NCBI RefSeq assembly: GCF_910589235.1
Contig: NC_060963.1
Location: forward strand, 4,041,001-4,105,000
From: Vespa crabro
Lineage: Eukaryota > Arthropoda > Insecta > Hymenoptera > Vespidae
Reading direction: 5' to 3'
Length of the DNA: 64,000 nucleotides
The notes under the pieces were generated by a model that saw only the letters and a program-made list of their open reading frames with translations, did no database searches and was not told where the DNA came from. The position numbers were made by a program, and so were the translations under genes. Positions within the stretch are counted from its first letter, which is position 1; each line of letters opens with the position of its first letter. Shown here piece by piece: positions 12,483 through 26,509 of the stretch.

Positions 12483-13435
12483 CAAATTGCTTATAATAAA
12501 ATACCTAAAAGTTCCAATAGCTGCTGATAAAGCTGCAAAATCTGCTGCATCCCATTGCAATCCTAATGATGTTACCAAATGAGAAGCAACTTGAGCTACT
12601 TCATCAGTATGCATTGCAATCTATAAAATAAATAAAGAATCATTGTTCTTTTTGAAGATGAGATAATAACAAACAATAAATCACAATGATCATTGTAATA
12701 TGTAATGATGACAAACCATATGATAATCCATATTATCTGATTCTGACTCAGCTAATAAACAAAATACTCTAAATAGTTGATAAACGCTATTAGATTCAAA
12801 TATTGGATGCGACCTTTCTAAATACATTTTTTTACAGATCAACCAACATATTTCATCTATCCCTTTTTCCAACGATCTATGTATTTGTATAGAAGTTGCA
12901 TCGGTAATTGATGAGAAAACCTATAATTATATATAATTAATTAAAGATAATAAATTAATTGAATAATACAAAAAGAATTAAAAAAAAAAAAGACTAAATA
13001 AATTAATGATTTTACCTCTTTCTGCAAATAAAAAATATATTGGTCAAATGAAAGATTCTGAGTACTACGGTAATGTTCTAGACCTTTTTCAACACCATAT
13101 AAGTCCATTAACGTACCGATGTTGGCCGTTAACACCTATAGAAAAAAAAAAAAGGAAAGGTCAACGTCGAGATAATAAATATCATAGAAATTCATAGAAA
13201 ATTATGAGACGAAACGTAGCCACACCCGAATGTCGAATAATTCGAAAATGAAATCTCACGGATTCATTTGGTTCTAATCGTAAGAAATAAAGTCATAACT
13301 AAAAATTATAAAAAGAGTACACAAAGAATGACTCACCTTTAACTTCGATTTAGCAACAAGATCAGGTGTATCACCTTGCAACGCGTGAAACGCGTGCCAA
13401 ATACTGTTCGTCACATTTTTTAGTAGATGGGTCAT
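10991..13435 (-). CDS. SWAP-70 / DEF6 family protein (PH domain plus coiled coil)
   Basis: Family members are PH-domain proteins that bind phosphoinositides and act on Rac/Rho GTPases and F-actin. Nine exons: 13435-13337, 13135-13016, 12920-12717, 12620-12505, 12385-12262, 12190-11849, 11783-11582, 11469-11314, 11244-10991, giving 538 aa (human SWAP70 585). The N terminus MTHLLKNVTNSIWHAFHALQ matches the family's EF-hand-like region (KAIWHAF). The PH domain begins GYLMKKGFLL and holds KYFWFVLRPGELLYF and LQWLAALQIAIQ. The rest is a Glu/Gln/Arg-rich coiled coil. The start at 13433-13435 was chosen because an upstream in-frame extension would need a TTG start. The exon 3 donor (gtttgt) is weak but keeps frame. 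Intron 4 holds a 48-bp (AT)n run. Which vertebrate paralogue it matches best is undecided. Confidence 0.9.
12431..12479. repeat. (AT)n microsatellite in a SWAP-70-like intron
   Basis: An almost perfect AT dinucleotide run of about 48 bp within the 119-bp intron between exons 4 and 5 of the SWAP-70-like gene. It makes up 40% of the intron and is likely length-variable. Confidence 0.95.
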
Positions 13436-14168
13436 TATTCTGACGAAAATGTGCAACAGGTGTTTTTCTCTCTACGGCGTTTCTATATCCTCATCGTTGC
13501 TGTACATATCGAGCAATGAACATTAGCGCGTCGGTGCGTATCAGTGAATGGCGGTACATACAACGCCTCCGCTTGTCTTTTTTTTTAACTCAATTAAACA
13601 ACTTCATAAGATCTTACGTTTTCCGTTAAAGTAAATTATTCATTGTACTTGTTACAAACGAGGTATAGTCAGGCTTTAAATTCATTGAATTTAATTATAT
13701 CAATGAACAAATTTTTAAATATATAAGTGTGTACTATCGATAATACTAACGTATAAACAAATTAATTACTTATGATCATATTTTTTTAATTTACGCAGTA
13801 ATTCGTTATAATGCACTTGCATCCTTATTGACGAATCTATATGTAGATAGTTCGAGGTCGTTGACTTACTTCTTACTAGATTCATCCAGTTTAGTACAAT
13901 ATGTGATCACTAGAGAGCGTTGATAAACAATAACGTTGATCAACTTTAATGATACAATAAAAGAAATTATTTTTTTTATTCTGAACTTCATTCATTGATA
14001 TAGTCTTCTTCTTTGTTTTTTTTTTTTAGAAATGTGCGATTAATAATGAAATATGTTGTCTTGTAATGAAAATATTGTGTATTCATAGTGTACACTTTAC
14101 TGAATTAATTACTTGCCTCGCGTTTAGAATATAATAACACGTACTATTGTAAATTGCAAATTCATACA
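13436..14168. promoter_or_regulatory. Divergent intergenic region SWAP-70-like / METTL16
   Basis: 733 bp between divergent start codons. 13440-13580 is comparatively GC-rich with several CpGs and is the likely SWAP-70-like promoter/5' UTR. The METTL16 side is AT-rich, with T-runs near 13970-14030. No specific factor site could be assigned. Confidence 0.45.
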
Positions 14169-16160
14169 ATGGCATTGCGAAAGTTAATGCATCCAAGAAA
14201 TAAATATAAAAAAAGTCCTAATTTTAAACAACTTGCTCTTTTGTATCCAGAATTTCGCAAAGTTGCAGTTACGGTAAGAAGAAATATTCTAACTAATTAA
14301 AATTGTATTTATGTATGTTATAAATATATATATATGTATGTATTTATATACATATATGCATTAGGATCTCACAGGAAAAGTCCATATTGACTTTAAAAAT
14401 GAAGAAACTTTGCGTATTCTTACCAAAGTATTATTAAAACATGACTTTGATCTCACAATAAAGATACCACAAAATAAATTAGTACCAACTTTACCTTTAC
14501 GTTTGAATTATATTTTGTGGATTGAAGATTTGATGACACATGCCTCTTTTACTAAAATGGAAAATGTTAAAGGCATTGATATTGGTAAATAAATAAAACT
14601 TTAATTACGACGTAACAATTTTTTAATTATAATAATATAGATATTTTGTATAGGAACAGGAGCAGTTTGTATATATCCTTTATTGCTGGCAAAAATATAT
14701 GGATGTTATATGTTTGGAACAGAAGTTGACGACACAAGTATTGAATCAGCAATAGAAAATGTTAAGAATAATAATCTAGAAAATTTAATTCAAGGTAGAC
14801 CTTTAATTATTTTAATGATAATATGTAAAAATATACATATATATAAAAAAGTGTTTATTGATTTAGTGATCAAAGTGGATAAAAATAAAATTCTGAAAGA
14901 AACGATAGAAGAAAATGAAACTTTTCATTTTATAATGTGTAATCCTCCATTTTTTGAAACTGAAGATACCTCAGATAAAGTAATAAAACAACAACCACCG
15001 AGAAATGCTCCTACTGGCAGTAATAAGGAACTAAGCATTGAAGGAGGTGAAAAATTATTTGTAACAAAAATGATTGAAGAGAGTATACAGATTGGTGAAA
15101 AGATCAAAATATATACTTCTATGCTTGGAAAAAAAAATAGTTTATTCTACTTTGTCAAATTATTAAAGGAACATAATATAAACAATTTCACATGGACAGA
15201 ATTTTGTCAAGGCCACACAAAACGGTGAATAATATATTTAATTTGAATTCTATTAAAGAAATAATATTTATAAAATTTATTTGTATAGATGGGGTTTAGC
15301 ATGGTCTTTCTTGTCAATAGATGTATGTGATTTGACAAAAGCACCTGTTATAAGAGAAAGCAATATCATGGATAAGTTTTCAAAAGATCATCCCCCTTTG
15401 GAAATAATATTTCCCATGCAAGATAAATATCTACTAATTGACGATGTTATTATAGAATTAAAGAAGATAATTAACAATTTACAGGTAATATAATATTAAC
15501 AAAATTTTAGTTTCACATTTGTATGTAGTTTTATTCTTTTTTTTTTGTCTTCTTCTTTTTTTCTTTTAATAGATAAATATAAAAGAGTTAGAGTTACAAA
15601 AAAATACGTTGAGTGATTGGGGATGTCAACTCACAGCACAAAATGATACATGGTCGCATGCGCGTAGAAAACGTCGTTTAGCCGAAAGACAAAGTAAAGA
15701 TTGTAAAAAAGTAAATATAGAAAGTACTCTAGTTACAGAGCAAATTAATGTAGAATCTGAAATCAGAAAAACACAACATATGGATGTAAAAAATGAAGAT
15801 ATACAGTTTGTTTCTACAAAAGACACAGAAACATCTGATCATAAAGGTCCTTTGTTAATTTTCAATTTATTTCTTAACATATTAGAGGATGAACAAGATC
15901 CTGAAAAAAAAAATGTAAAGATTAGTTTATTTTTCGAAAGTGGAAGTGGTGGGAGAAATACACTGGAAACATTGAGACAATATTTGATAAACAAATTAAA
16001 TGTCCGAATATATTTTCAACAATTCTGTTCTAAAACAAATAAAAAGAGAAGAAAAAAATTCAAGAAAGCAAAGAAAGATCCTTCCTCTAAATTAAATAAA
16101 CTAGGAAAAGAAAAGAAATTAAATATTTCGTCAGCTGAGGACAGTGCAGATTCATTTTAG
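14169..16160 (+). CDS. METTL16: METTL16, U6 snRNA N6-adenosine methyltransferase
   Basis: SAM-dependent RNA methyltransferase. In other animals METTL16 methylates U6 snRNA and hairpins of SAM synthetase mRNA. Six exons: 14169-14273, 14365-14584, 14654-14794, 14867-15224, 15289-15484, 15573-16160, giving 535 aa (human 562). Visible are the N-terminal MALRKLMHPRNKYK, the SAM-binding GIDIGTGAVCIYP, the catalytic NPPF at residues 181-184, and the family signature MLGKKNSL followed by FTWTEFCQGHTKRWGLAWSF. The C terminus is Lys-rich (KKRRKKFKKAKKD), consistent with an RNA-binding tail. Intron 3 (14795-14866) is 72 nt with no in-frame stop, so conceptual translation across it gives a false 24-residue insert. 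The spliced joint LIQVIKVDKNK fits the family. Converges on clueless. Confidence 0.95.
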
Positions 16161-17975
16161 ATTGTATTAATTTTGTATAACAATGAGAAACAACGTATTT
16201 CACACAATAATTTTATCAACATATACAAAAGGTATGTCTAAATTAAGTATTTAACTTTATTTATAATCAAATACTTATAGACTAAAGTTTCTTTATCGTA
16301 CAATTCAGTTTAATCAGTGTTATACATTTTGTAGGGGGTAAAGTGTATGAATCTGTTTTAAAATTATATATGGCATGATAATAAATCGCTAATTCAGATC
16401 TTTCACTACTGTTAATAGACATGATTCTTTATGCATCTAAATACTATTTTTATTTACTATTTATATTGCAATAAAACAGTCTGTTTTGTTTTTCATGGTA
16501 ACTTCTAATATTTTGAAGCTAGTTTGTTTCAATCATGATTTCTAAAAATAAAACTGAAATATGATATATATATTTTTTTTAAATGATAAATTTGTGATTC
16601 ATGTAATAGAGAACAAAAAAAATATTAACACCTTTGTAATAATCACTGATATCTTAGCATTACTTATGGTATAATTAATGATTATATTAAACTAATGCTA
16701 CTCTAGCAGTAATTTGACTAATGAATTGCATCTGTATGTAGATGATTACAAATGTAATAATGTAGGTGCCATTATGTCACATTCCTCGTTATTGTTTATC
16801 CTATGCATATTAAAAGGCAAATGCATTATTTATAATGTTCAATATTTGCACAGAAGTAAATGAATTTAAAAAATAATGATCAGGAAGCCCTTTAACGCGA
16901 ATTTAATGAAATCTAACTAATGAAAAGTAAAATTTCATGATATACGAATGTAAAAATGGCATTATACATTTCTCTATCATTGGTAACAAGAATGAAAAAC
17001 AATATAAGTGTATTTTTATGACACAAAATGATCACTTTTTCAAAATATACTAATGAAGTATACTATGTATAACTATAAAAAAGAAAACAAATGACTTAAA
17101 TCTTAATAACGTGTCAATGAATATTCATAGTTCATTAAAAAAAAAAAAAAAAAAAAGAAAAAGAAAAAGAAATAAAATAAAACGAACACTGTCTTAACAT
17201 TTCCGTTAAATCTCCTCTCACAAACAATTACTAAAGAACATTAAAAGACAAAATAAATCAACAAATAATCAAAATTTGACGTATCTATGTATGAGTACAT
17301 GTTCGTGCGCGCGCGCGTGTATATGTTACGATATAGTTTTGCCATGATGAAAGTATAAATATTCGAGGCCTTAGAAAAATGCTTTGTAATTATGAAAACT
17401 TCTTGTTCTTCGATTTTAATGAATTTTTTCAATTACACGTAGACCTTCTTTTGTATCTGGTCAAGTGAATTTACCACGCTGGTAAATTTTCTCCTTGTAA
17501 GAGATAAGATCTCTTTGAACGTTATTTACATTGAACAACAATTGAATTTGTTTATTGTATCTGATTATGATATAGAAGGGCCAAGTAAAATCCGCAACAT
17601 TTTAAAGAGCGAACGTCACAGATCTGATGAAAGTACGTGTTTTTTTTTTTCTTTTTTTTTTTCCTTTTTCTTTTTTTTTTCTTTTTCTTTTTTTTCTTTC
17701 TTTTTTTTTTGCAAATGCGCTCCTTCCCACATATTGATTACGACTTTGAAACACTGCACTGCAAAAGTTCCAACATTATAGCACTATAAACAAATATAAT
17801 GCACTATTTGACAATCCTATTACAAAGACACTGCCCCACTCCGATTTTATTCCAATCGTATATGTGTTCGTATAAGCGTTACCTTTCGAAAGGACAAACG
17901 CGGGCATGATGAGAGAGACTAGGATTTGAAAATGATACTACTAACTCTTTCTATATCTGTACGCATACAAAAAGT
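16161..17975. other. Convergent 3' regions of METTL16 and clueless
   Basis: 1.8 kb of AT-rich sequence holding both 3' UTRs. An AATAAA occurs near 16546 on the METTL16 strand. There is an A-rich tract at 17138-17180, a short (CG)n at about 17307-17318 and a T/C tract at 17640-17710. No ORF or structured RNA was recognised. Confidence 0.5.
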
Positions 17976-20900
17976 TCAGCTTTCTGCCATGACCGGTTCT
18001 AATGTTGCTTTAGTCTCTTCTAGCTTTTTCCCTTCTGACTTTTGTTCAATTTTTCGATTTTCCTTCTCGTTCTTTTTGCTTTCAGTAGTTTCGATCGCTT
18101 TGCTTTCGTTATCCGGCGATTGTTCTTTCTGTCGCTTTTCAATTTCCGCTTTGAAATTTTCAATATCCTGCTGACTGATTTGTACAAAAAGAATACCATT
18201 TATCACATTTAACATGTCAAGAACCGAACCCATACTAGGTGGTTGCACTTGAATAGGCGGCAATGTAACTCCTGACTTTCCCGTGTAAATTTCATTCATC
18301 TTCTTTTGTAATACTACAGCTTGTTGCGTAAGATGTCTCAGACAGTCACTACTTTCTTTTGTTTTTTCATGATCTTCGCCCAATTGTTGTTTATAAATCG
18401 CGTAAGTTTCCTTTTCATTGTTTAAGGCTGCACGGAAATCACCCATACATGATTGGGTCCTTGCAACAAGATGATAGGATACTGCTACTTTCAAAGAACG
18501 CGGACCATGATAACGAAGATTTAAATCCAGAGCATGTTCCAAAAATCTAAGTGATAATTCATACTCTCCAACGGCATGTAATATTAAAGAAATATTACTC
18601 TGTAAGTATATAAGAAAAAGTCAAGTTTTAATTATAACACAATATTTATCCACAACAAATATCTATGTTACTTACATCAAGAAGAGCTACTTCCGGATGA
18701 TCTTCACCACAAACTAACAATGCGAGATAACGTGCTCTGTATAATAATCGTAACGATACGGAAACTTGACCATTTGCAAAAGAATACAATGCGAGATGAA
18801 TCTAGTAATGAGAGAGAGAGAGAGAAAGAGAAAAAAAAAGATAAATTTCCAACAATGTTATGAATCTAGTAATGAAGGGGGTGGGGGAATAAATAAATTT
18901 CCAACGATATTTAAATAAATACAATTGTAGAAAGAAATTCATTTCGTTTCGAACACTTACATATTCTGTGATAGTATATGGATGATCTATACCATTCACT
19001 CTTTCTGACATGAGTACAGCTTTTTGTTGGGTTGCTAATGCTTCTCCATGATCTCCCATTATATAATTCAACCTTGCAAGCATTCTAAGACATTGTGCAA
19101 TTTCAGGATGCATGGCTCCATAAACATTGTTCAATAAATTCAATGCTTCGCTTATTAATTCATATCCATCCTTCAAATAACCTTGTTGAATTTTGCTCTG
19201 TCCAGTTGTATAAAAGTTATAAGCATCACTAGCCTGTAATAATATTAAACGATTGTTGTCCTTTAATTTCTTTTTCTTTTTTTCTTTTTAATGCTTTATG
19301 ATAATTAATCTATATGTAATTTGTGTTCAACTCACTCTAGGGTTGATATGTTTAACAACAGGGAAAATATTTAAGATGTCTTCCTCAAAGAACGTGGCTC
19401 TATTTCTATTTTCAAAATTATATTCACGAAGTAATATCTGAATACCCGTTTTTATGCAAAAACCACGAAGCAAGGAAATCTTTTGCAGATGAAAATGTTC
19501 GATCGTAGCATCCAATGATTCAGGTGTTGGTGTCTCCCAATCATAATAACTTTTCAGATCTGCTTTAATTTGTTGCCAAAGTGATTTTGGTGTCAAGGAT
19601 GCCCATTCAACTTCCGATTGTTGTGGTCCATTATTTCTACCCTTTCTTTTATTACGTCTTTTTGCTGTTTTACTTTGCAACTGAAAATAAACAATAATTA
19701 TCGTCGGAACAAATATTACTTTTTTTTTTTTATACGTCGTATAAAATGTTTTACAGTAACGTACTTCTTCAAGATTTTGTTGAGGATGTATGATTTGTGC
19801 TGAAGATAACAAACAATTTAAGAAATGACTGATAGCTGCTGAGAGACTCATTAATTCTGTACCCTGAAATATAAAATAATATTAGATAGAGAAAGAGAGA
19901 AAAGAGAGAGAGAGAGAGAGAGGGGAGGGAGAGAACACTTTTTTGAATTTTTTAATCAATAATATCTTGATAGTTCACCTGCATATAAGACGTAAAAATA
20001 TGTTTTGCTGAACGTAAAATAAGTTCTGAAACGGCAATACGATTGAGATATCGTAACTGGGGTACTGCAGCTAACATGACCGCTAGTTTTCCAAGATAAC
20101 GAACGTTAATACCTCTACCATGTAAAGCTTCTATCAACGTGCTACCATCCATGGCAGCGGCCGTATGATCTAAACATTCTCGAATCTAAAATTAATATTA
20201 ATTTGTAATGAAATTAAACGTAGTTAACATGAAAAGATAATGTTACTATTATATACAAATGGACTCACAAAAGTTGGGAGTTGTACGGTCAATAGAAAAT
20301 CTGCAGCATCTTTGACCAATTGTTTTTGTTTCTTCAATGCAACGTCATTTGGATCTGGATGACGAACTCCAGGCGAGAAAACATCCGGATTAAATCTTAC
20401 ATCAAATTCCGCATCTCGTAAACTTCCAACAGCTGCTGCAGCTCTACGAACTATTTCTTTAGTACTTTCTTCCACTGTTAAAAGGAAAAAAAAAAAAAAA
20501 AAGAAAAAAAAAACAAAAGAAAATAGCAAAGAAAAAGATACACAAGTGACATTAAGTATATCTATGTATCACATGTATAAGTATATAAACGAATATACAA
20601 TACATACATTCTTGCTTTTCACCTCCTGTTATAGAATCAGTAATACTCTCAACAATTTTTTTAGCTTCATCAGCCTCGATTAAAGACTGTGCTGAAACTT
20701 CTTTGTTACTGTCAACTGCCACGGCATTTGCTTCTTCTTTTTTATTTTCCTAAAATTATCGATTGTTCTAAATAAAATATTTAATAGTCATTAATGTCAA
20801 AAAAAAGAAAATGTCTGAAAATTGTATTACCTTTGACGATGATTCTTTTTCTTTCTGTGACTTTCGAGCGGACGTAAGTTGTTGAAGATGAACAGCAGCA

Positions 20901-23572
20901 TGCTTGATAAATTGAACATATCTAGCTTCCACGAAAGAATCGATTAATTCTTGACGAAGACAAGCCAATTTGTGTTTATGTTCAATAGGAAAACCTAACG
21001 CCCTTGCTTCTTTACTTAATTCAACGCCTTCCACTAAACAAAGTATGGAGAATTTAAAAAAATTCTAATTCTCTGTCTATTAACTTATAATTACTCCTAT
21101 TAATTAACTTACATTTTAAGAAATTAACATCGGGCGGAAAAGTTCTGAGTAAATCTAAAACATAATGTCGAGAATCATTTCCAATGATACCCTTACATTC
21201 CACACTACTACAAAGTTCAACTTCCTCTCCAGCATCGTTAATTACTTTATGAGGCAATATTTTTAATTGTTGTCCAGCTTTGTTTAACTGTAAAGATAAA
21301 TATTTACTACGTATAAACTATGATAACAAATATGGAACAAAATTTATTTAGATTTATTATGCGCACATACCAATTCAATATATTTCGGATGTGTAAGAAC
21401 GTTTTTCCCAAAATCTATAGAACCATATATAACAGATTGTTCTTGTTCACGTTCTAAGATTCCTGGGATAATAGATTGAGCAGTAACACGGTAACCTCTG
21501 CAAAGAGTGAGAGTAAATAGAATGATTCAAAATGGGAAGAAAATCCAATTATATATGAATTTTTTTTAATTTTTACACAATTACATAAAATTATAAGAAA
21601 TGTGTGTGTATGTGTGTGTATATATATATATTTATATGTTTCGATATACCTATAATCAATAACAACTGTGCCAAGAGTATAGAGTCCAAGTAAATCAACA
21701 GCAGCATAAACTCTAACGCCTTGCAAATCATTACGAGGAGCAACGAAAGCGGCAGCATCACCACCGAGTTCCTTGTAATGATCTCGTACATCAAAGCCTA
21801 AAGAGAAAAAAATATTGTTCCAAATAAACATTTGCATCTTTGCTTCCTCGCCCGGATTTATGGCCATGACATTGCCATCAATTACGGCGACCGCTCCTCG
21901 AGTCGCTGCAGCGACAAAATCACTGTGAACCTAAAGAGATAATATTTCAATACCATTAAATTTACAAATATTTTCTCAAAGAAATTGTCTTAATGAAAAA
22001 AAAATAAACCTTGAAAATAGCACGTTCTCTTAATAATCTCTCGGGTAAATTTTTGCGAGGTAATTCCCTGGTAGTTTGCAATTCTTCGTTCCAATCTCGT
22101 GTTTGTCCTGGGATATGTTCTTCGTAGCCTAATTTTGATGAGAAAGCTATAAAGAAGAATGAAAGAATGTAACAAAAAAAGAGAGAGAAAGAAAGAAAAA
22201 AGAAAGAAGAAAAACAAAATTAAAAAGATCATTATTAATCTTATAATAATCACTGTTCGAAAAAGGGCTATTGCATATTCATGATTAGAACTTACTGTCT
22301 TCAGCACGTATAGCGTCAATAGTATGTTCGGTTTGTGGAGCACTCCATGCATACAGTTGATAGGGTGTCGCAACTCTTTCGAAAGGATGTCTTTGCGTTC
22401 TCCGTCTCTGCATGGCAGCGAAGCCTCTCTTGAAAGCTGGACTCAATTGGTTCAACAACTCGATCAAGCTATGGCACAGATGACTCGGCGTTGCTGGTTT
22501 TGGATTAAATATCTCCTTTGTTGATTGATTAACAAAGAAACCCCTAGCGCAGGCCGTTAAATAATACTGCTTATCTTCCAGAGTTATAACATGTAAGTAT
22601 AAGAGATCACCATGTAGTTTTCTATGACCTGGTGGTGGATTCCACCCGGACGTTGTTAACACCTTTATAAATAATAAAATAAATATTGTATATAATAACG
22701 ACGTCATTATTTACTATAATAAATATATATAATATCAGAGAACAAATTTCTCACTTTTAGACACGGCGGACATTTTTGTTCTTTAGCTTGAGGTTGCAAA
22801 GGTAATAAAGGCCTATCTTTACAACCAGGTATAATGTAATCCGGCGGAGTGCAATCAACCGAATCCGCTCGTGTTTTCTTTTTCTCTAGAATATCGCCAT
22901 TGGTAACAACATTTAGGAACGATAAACTACTACATTCAACGCCGTTATAAGCGTCTGTAGGATCTACGGATTTCAATAAGTCTCGAACGTGTCGCACGTG
23001 TATACGAGCTTCCCGCATTGTGTAGGGTTCTTCGACGACCCTAATAACAGAACCTTCTTTTAGGCCCTCGATATTTTTCAACTCGGCAAAGTTATCCAGT
23101 GTATTTCCGTCGAGTTGAAGGGAGAAACAGGTACGATGGCAAGTGTCCTCGCGATCCATAAGTAGTTGGTGAATTTCCTAAGGATTAATAATGTCGTATT
23201 ATTAAAATATCAAGGATTTCGTAGAGGTAAATTTTTTTTTTCTTTTTCTTTTTTTTTTTAAGATCATTATCATACCTGTACCAATTCCATGCTGGAAACC
23301 TGAATATCGAATGGCTCGGCGCCAGGGCTAACGATTTTAACAGTAAATCCCATATCTTGGATATAAACAACTTCTTGCTCGTTGACCGCATCTTTCTCTT
23401 TATCCTTGTCTTGTTCCTTATCAAGCTTTTCATCCTTTTTATCTTTTTCCTTCTCCCCTTCCTTTGTAGCTTCAACCTCGCCCTTTTCTACAACATTTTC
23501 TGCGATCGTACTCGTGCTACCGCTTTCTTCGCCGTTCTGCTTAACTTCTGAAAAAGTAAAACAGGCGTCATA

Positions 23573-23603
<31 letters not shown>

Positions 23604-26213
23604 TTCAAAAATCATACTATCTTTTAAATATTTTGATTATTTCATTGTGAACATGCAGATGTTCTTGATACTACCACAACTTGCATTTACCAATGTGCTT
23701 ATAAATAAACATCAATGTAAATAGTACGCACTCAAATGCCGTACTATTTTTATCGATCCCATGTTTGCAATATATCTGACTATATAGATATATTTTAGAA
23801 CGAACATCGATCTTGGATCTATTATGATTATTTAACAAATGGAATTTAGAAATCCAGCTTTGGAAAAATATATTTTTTTTTAATAAAGAAGAAATAAAGA
23901 AAAAAATTAAAATTAAAAAAGAAAAAGAATGGAAAAGATGAAATAAAAAAAAAAATGTTAAATAAAAAATTAATTCCTCGAGAGGCTTTATCGCAAAAGG
24001 AAATCGCCTTATCTATGGTTATTTTCTTTTTCTCAGGTAATAAATCACTTTTCATAGGTAGAGTTTCGACCTTATCGCTGAAAGATAAACAGGAAAAAAA
24101 AATCATAAAGATGAAAGGAAAGAAGAGAAAAAGAAACGTTCGTCCAAACGTTAAATATTCGCACGATTCGAGAAATGATTTTTTTGTTCTTCGTTTACAT
24201 AAATCTAATAGTACAATTAATATTTGCTGATTTATTAATCATTTTTTTTTGAATCAAATATTATTTACCACAACTTTAATACATTTAATGAAATAGAAGA
24301 TAAACATGAATATATATATATACATAAATATATAAAGACTAATCCAAAATATTAAGTATTATTGCCTCATACATTGTGAAGTTAATTATTAGAGAGAGAT
24401 AAAGAAAAAAAAAAAAAAAAAGAAAAGAAGGAATACGATTTTGTCAAAGGGCTTATAATTGTAAAGGTAAAGAAATATTATTATGAAATTGAGATGAAAC
24501 AGTTCGTTCGTTGTTTTAATGGCTCCATAGAGAAGACCGATAACCTTTCCTTATCGATATTTTTTTCTACCATCCGCCATTGTACTTTTGAAACACGTAA
24601 ATGGAAAATGGAAAAAATTTGCTTTAATCGACGCGTTCTTTTATTTTTTTATATTCCTCGAAAATCCTTTTTTTTTTTCGCTTTTGTTTTTTTCGAGTTT
24701 TATACACGCTCAAGCGGGAAAATTAGAATTTTTTTCAAATTAGTCAAAATGCAAACATATTTTCTTTGCCTTTCATATAATTAGTTCGTTTGTTTTAACC
24801 ATGTAATTTGAACACGTAATTAAGATCAAATTGCAACTGAAACATTAAAGAAGCACGAAAAAAGGAAAGGGAATATAAGTTTTCACGTGTGTCCTTTGAC
24901 CAACGTAGTTCCTTCTTTCAAAGCGACAGTGCATATGTGTGCGTGTGTGTGTAGTTCGTTAACTCGCACGTGTCATTCGTGTCTGCTCTTTTTTTCTTTC
25001 TAACACAAGAAACTATAAATGCATTTTCTAAAAGAAAGAGTGCAGAGAAGAGGGAGGGGGTAAGAAAAAAAATAAAAGGAAAAACGAAGATCTTGGTTGT
25101 GCATTATGTTCAATAAAAATGAACAATGTACATTGCTTTTATAATTTCATTACATTTGATAACTCATCAATTGCATAATGTAATTTGTTCTCGATAATCT
25201 CTCTGTCACAAAATACATGATAAACTATTTAAATAACCAATTGCGGTCACGGAAGACATAACCTCGATGGTCGATCGATGATAAAATGGAAAAATTTATA
25301 ATAATATAAATCTAAAAAAAAATAAAAAGGAAAAAAAAAGAAAAATACATCTTATCAATGACGAACAATGCACGTTATAAATTCCTAAAAACGTCTTTTT
25401 CGTTAGTTTTCTTTGTATTAAAATAGGTCAATAAATTTTCAGTTTGGCATTTCCAACATTAAAATGCATGCGTCTCTTTTCCTGACCGTTATGCCAACAA
25501 CGGCCGTTATATTCTGCGCTATTACCATCACAAAAACGAGCTCTATAAACACATTGCGAAGAATCAGACTATCGCTGACGAGTCTTCTTCAAGTTGCGAG
25601 GCTAAGCGTAAAAGGTGAAGGGTCAACATAAAAGAATCCTCTCGTTCGACGAATCGATTCGACAAATCGAATCACTCGATGACAAACCATAAAAACCATC
25701 GATTTTCATTATATCGCTAACTGTATGTATTTGAAATTTAAATGAAAGCGCGGGTTAAAGCCAATGTTCCTCCGCGGGGATAGAAAATGGGAGGAATTGG
25801 CAATGATAAAATAACGCGAAGGCCGAAATTGAATTGCTGTTGTTATTTCTTTTGTAATATATATTATCTATGTAAAAAAAAAAGAAAAAAAGAACACGTA
25901 TGTTCGTTTAAAAAATTGATAAATAAATTTATCTTCTTTTTGACGAATGATAAATTCTTACCGCCTAACACGTGATCTTCCGTTAATTATACATGTTTAA
26001 TACCCGTTGAAAATACGAAAGAGAGATAAGTTATAGCATTCATTAAGAAGAAACTATTATATCAGAATATTTTCATTGAAGATTCTTTTTTCAAGTAGTC
26101 GAGTATGTGTCTCGATAACTGAACGCATCGATTCGAAGACTGGGAAAGGGATGCGTAGATGCAGCGGAATTCGTCGTTCATCGGAAACTAGATCGGTTTC
26201 TATTGTGAGAGAT

Positions 26214-26260
<47 letters not shown>

Positions 26261-26428
26261 CGAATATATACATACATACATATATATATGTATATATATA
26301 TATATCGAAAACAAAAATAGCAAAAATGAAAGAGAACTTATTTTTTAACGTTCGCAAACGTATTGAAAAAAAAAGGCGTAAATTCGTCTGCTAGGTAACG
26401 TTCAGTGTCTTCTGCTGGGTTCTTTTTT

Positions 26429-26459
<31 letters not shown>

Positions 26460-26471
26460 TCCCCTTTCTCA

Positions 26472-26509
<38 letters not shown>

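Noticed and set aside
13436..13456. Extended N terminus (HIFVRI) of the SWAP-70-like protein
   Set aside because: It would need a TTG start. The ATG at 13433-13435 fits the family start.
14795..14866. 24-residue insertion in METTL16
   Set aside because: Family alignment from memory shows LI-K/Q-V-K-V contiguous, and donor and acceptor sites are good, so I treat it as an intron. Retention is kept only as a hypothesis.
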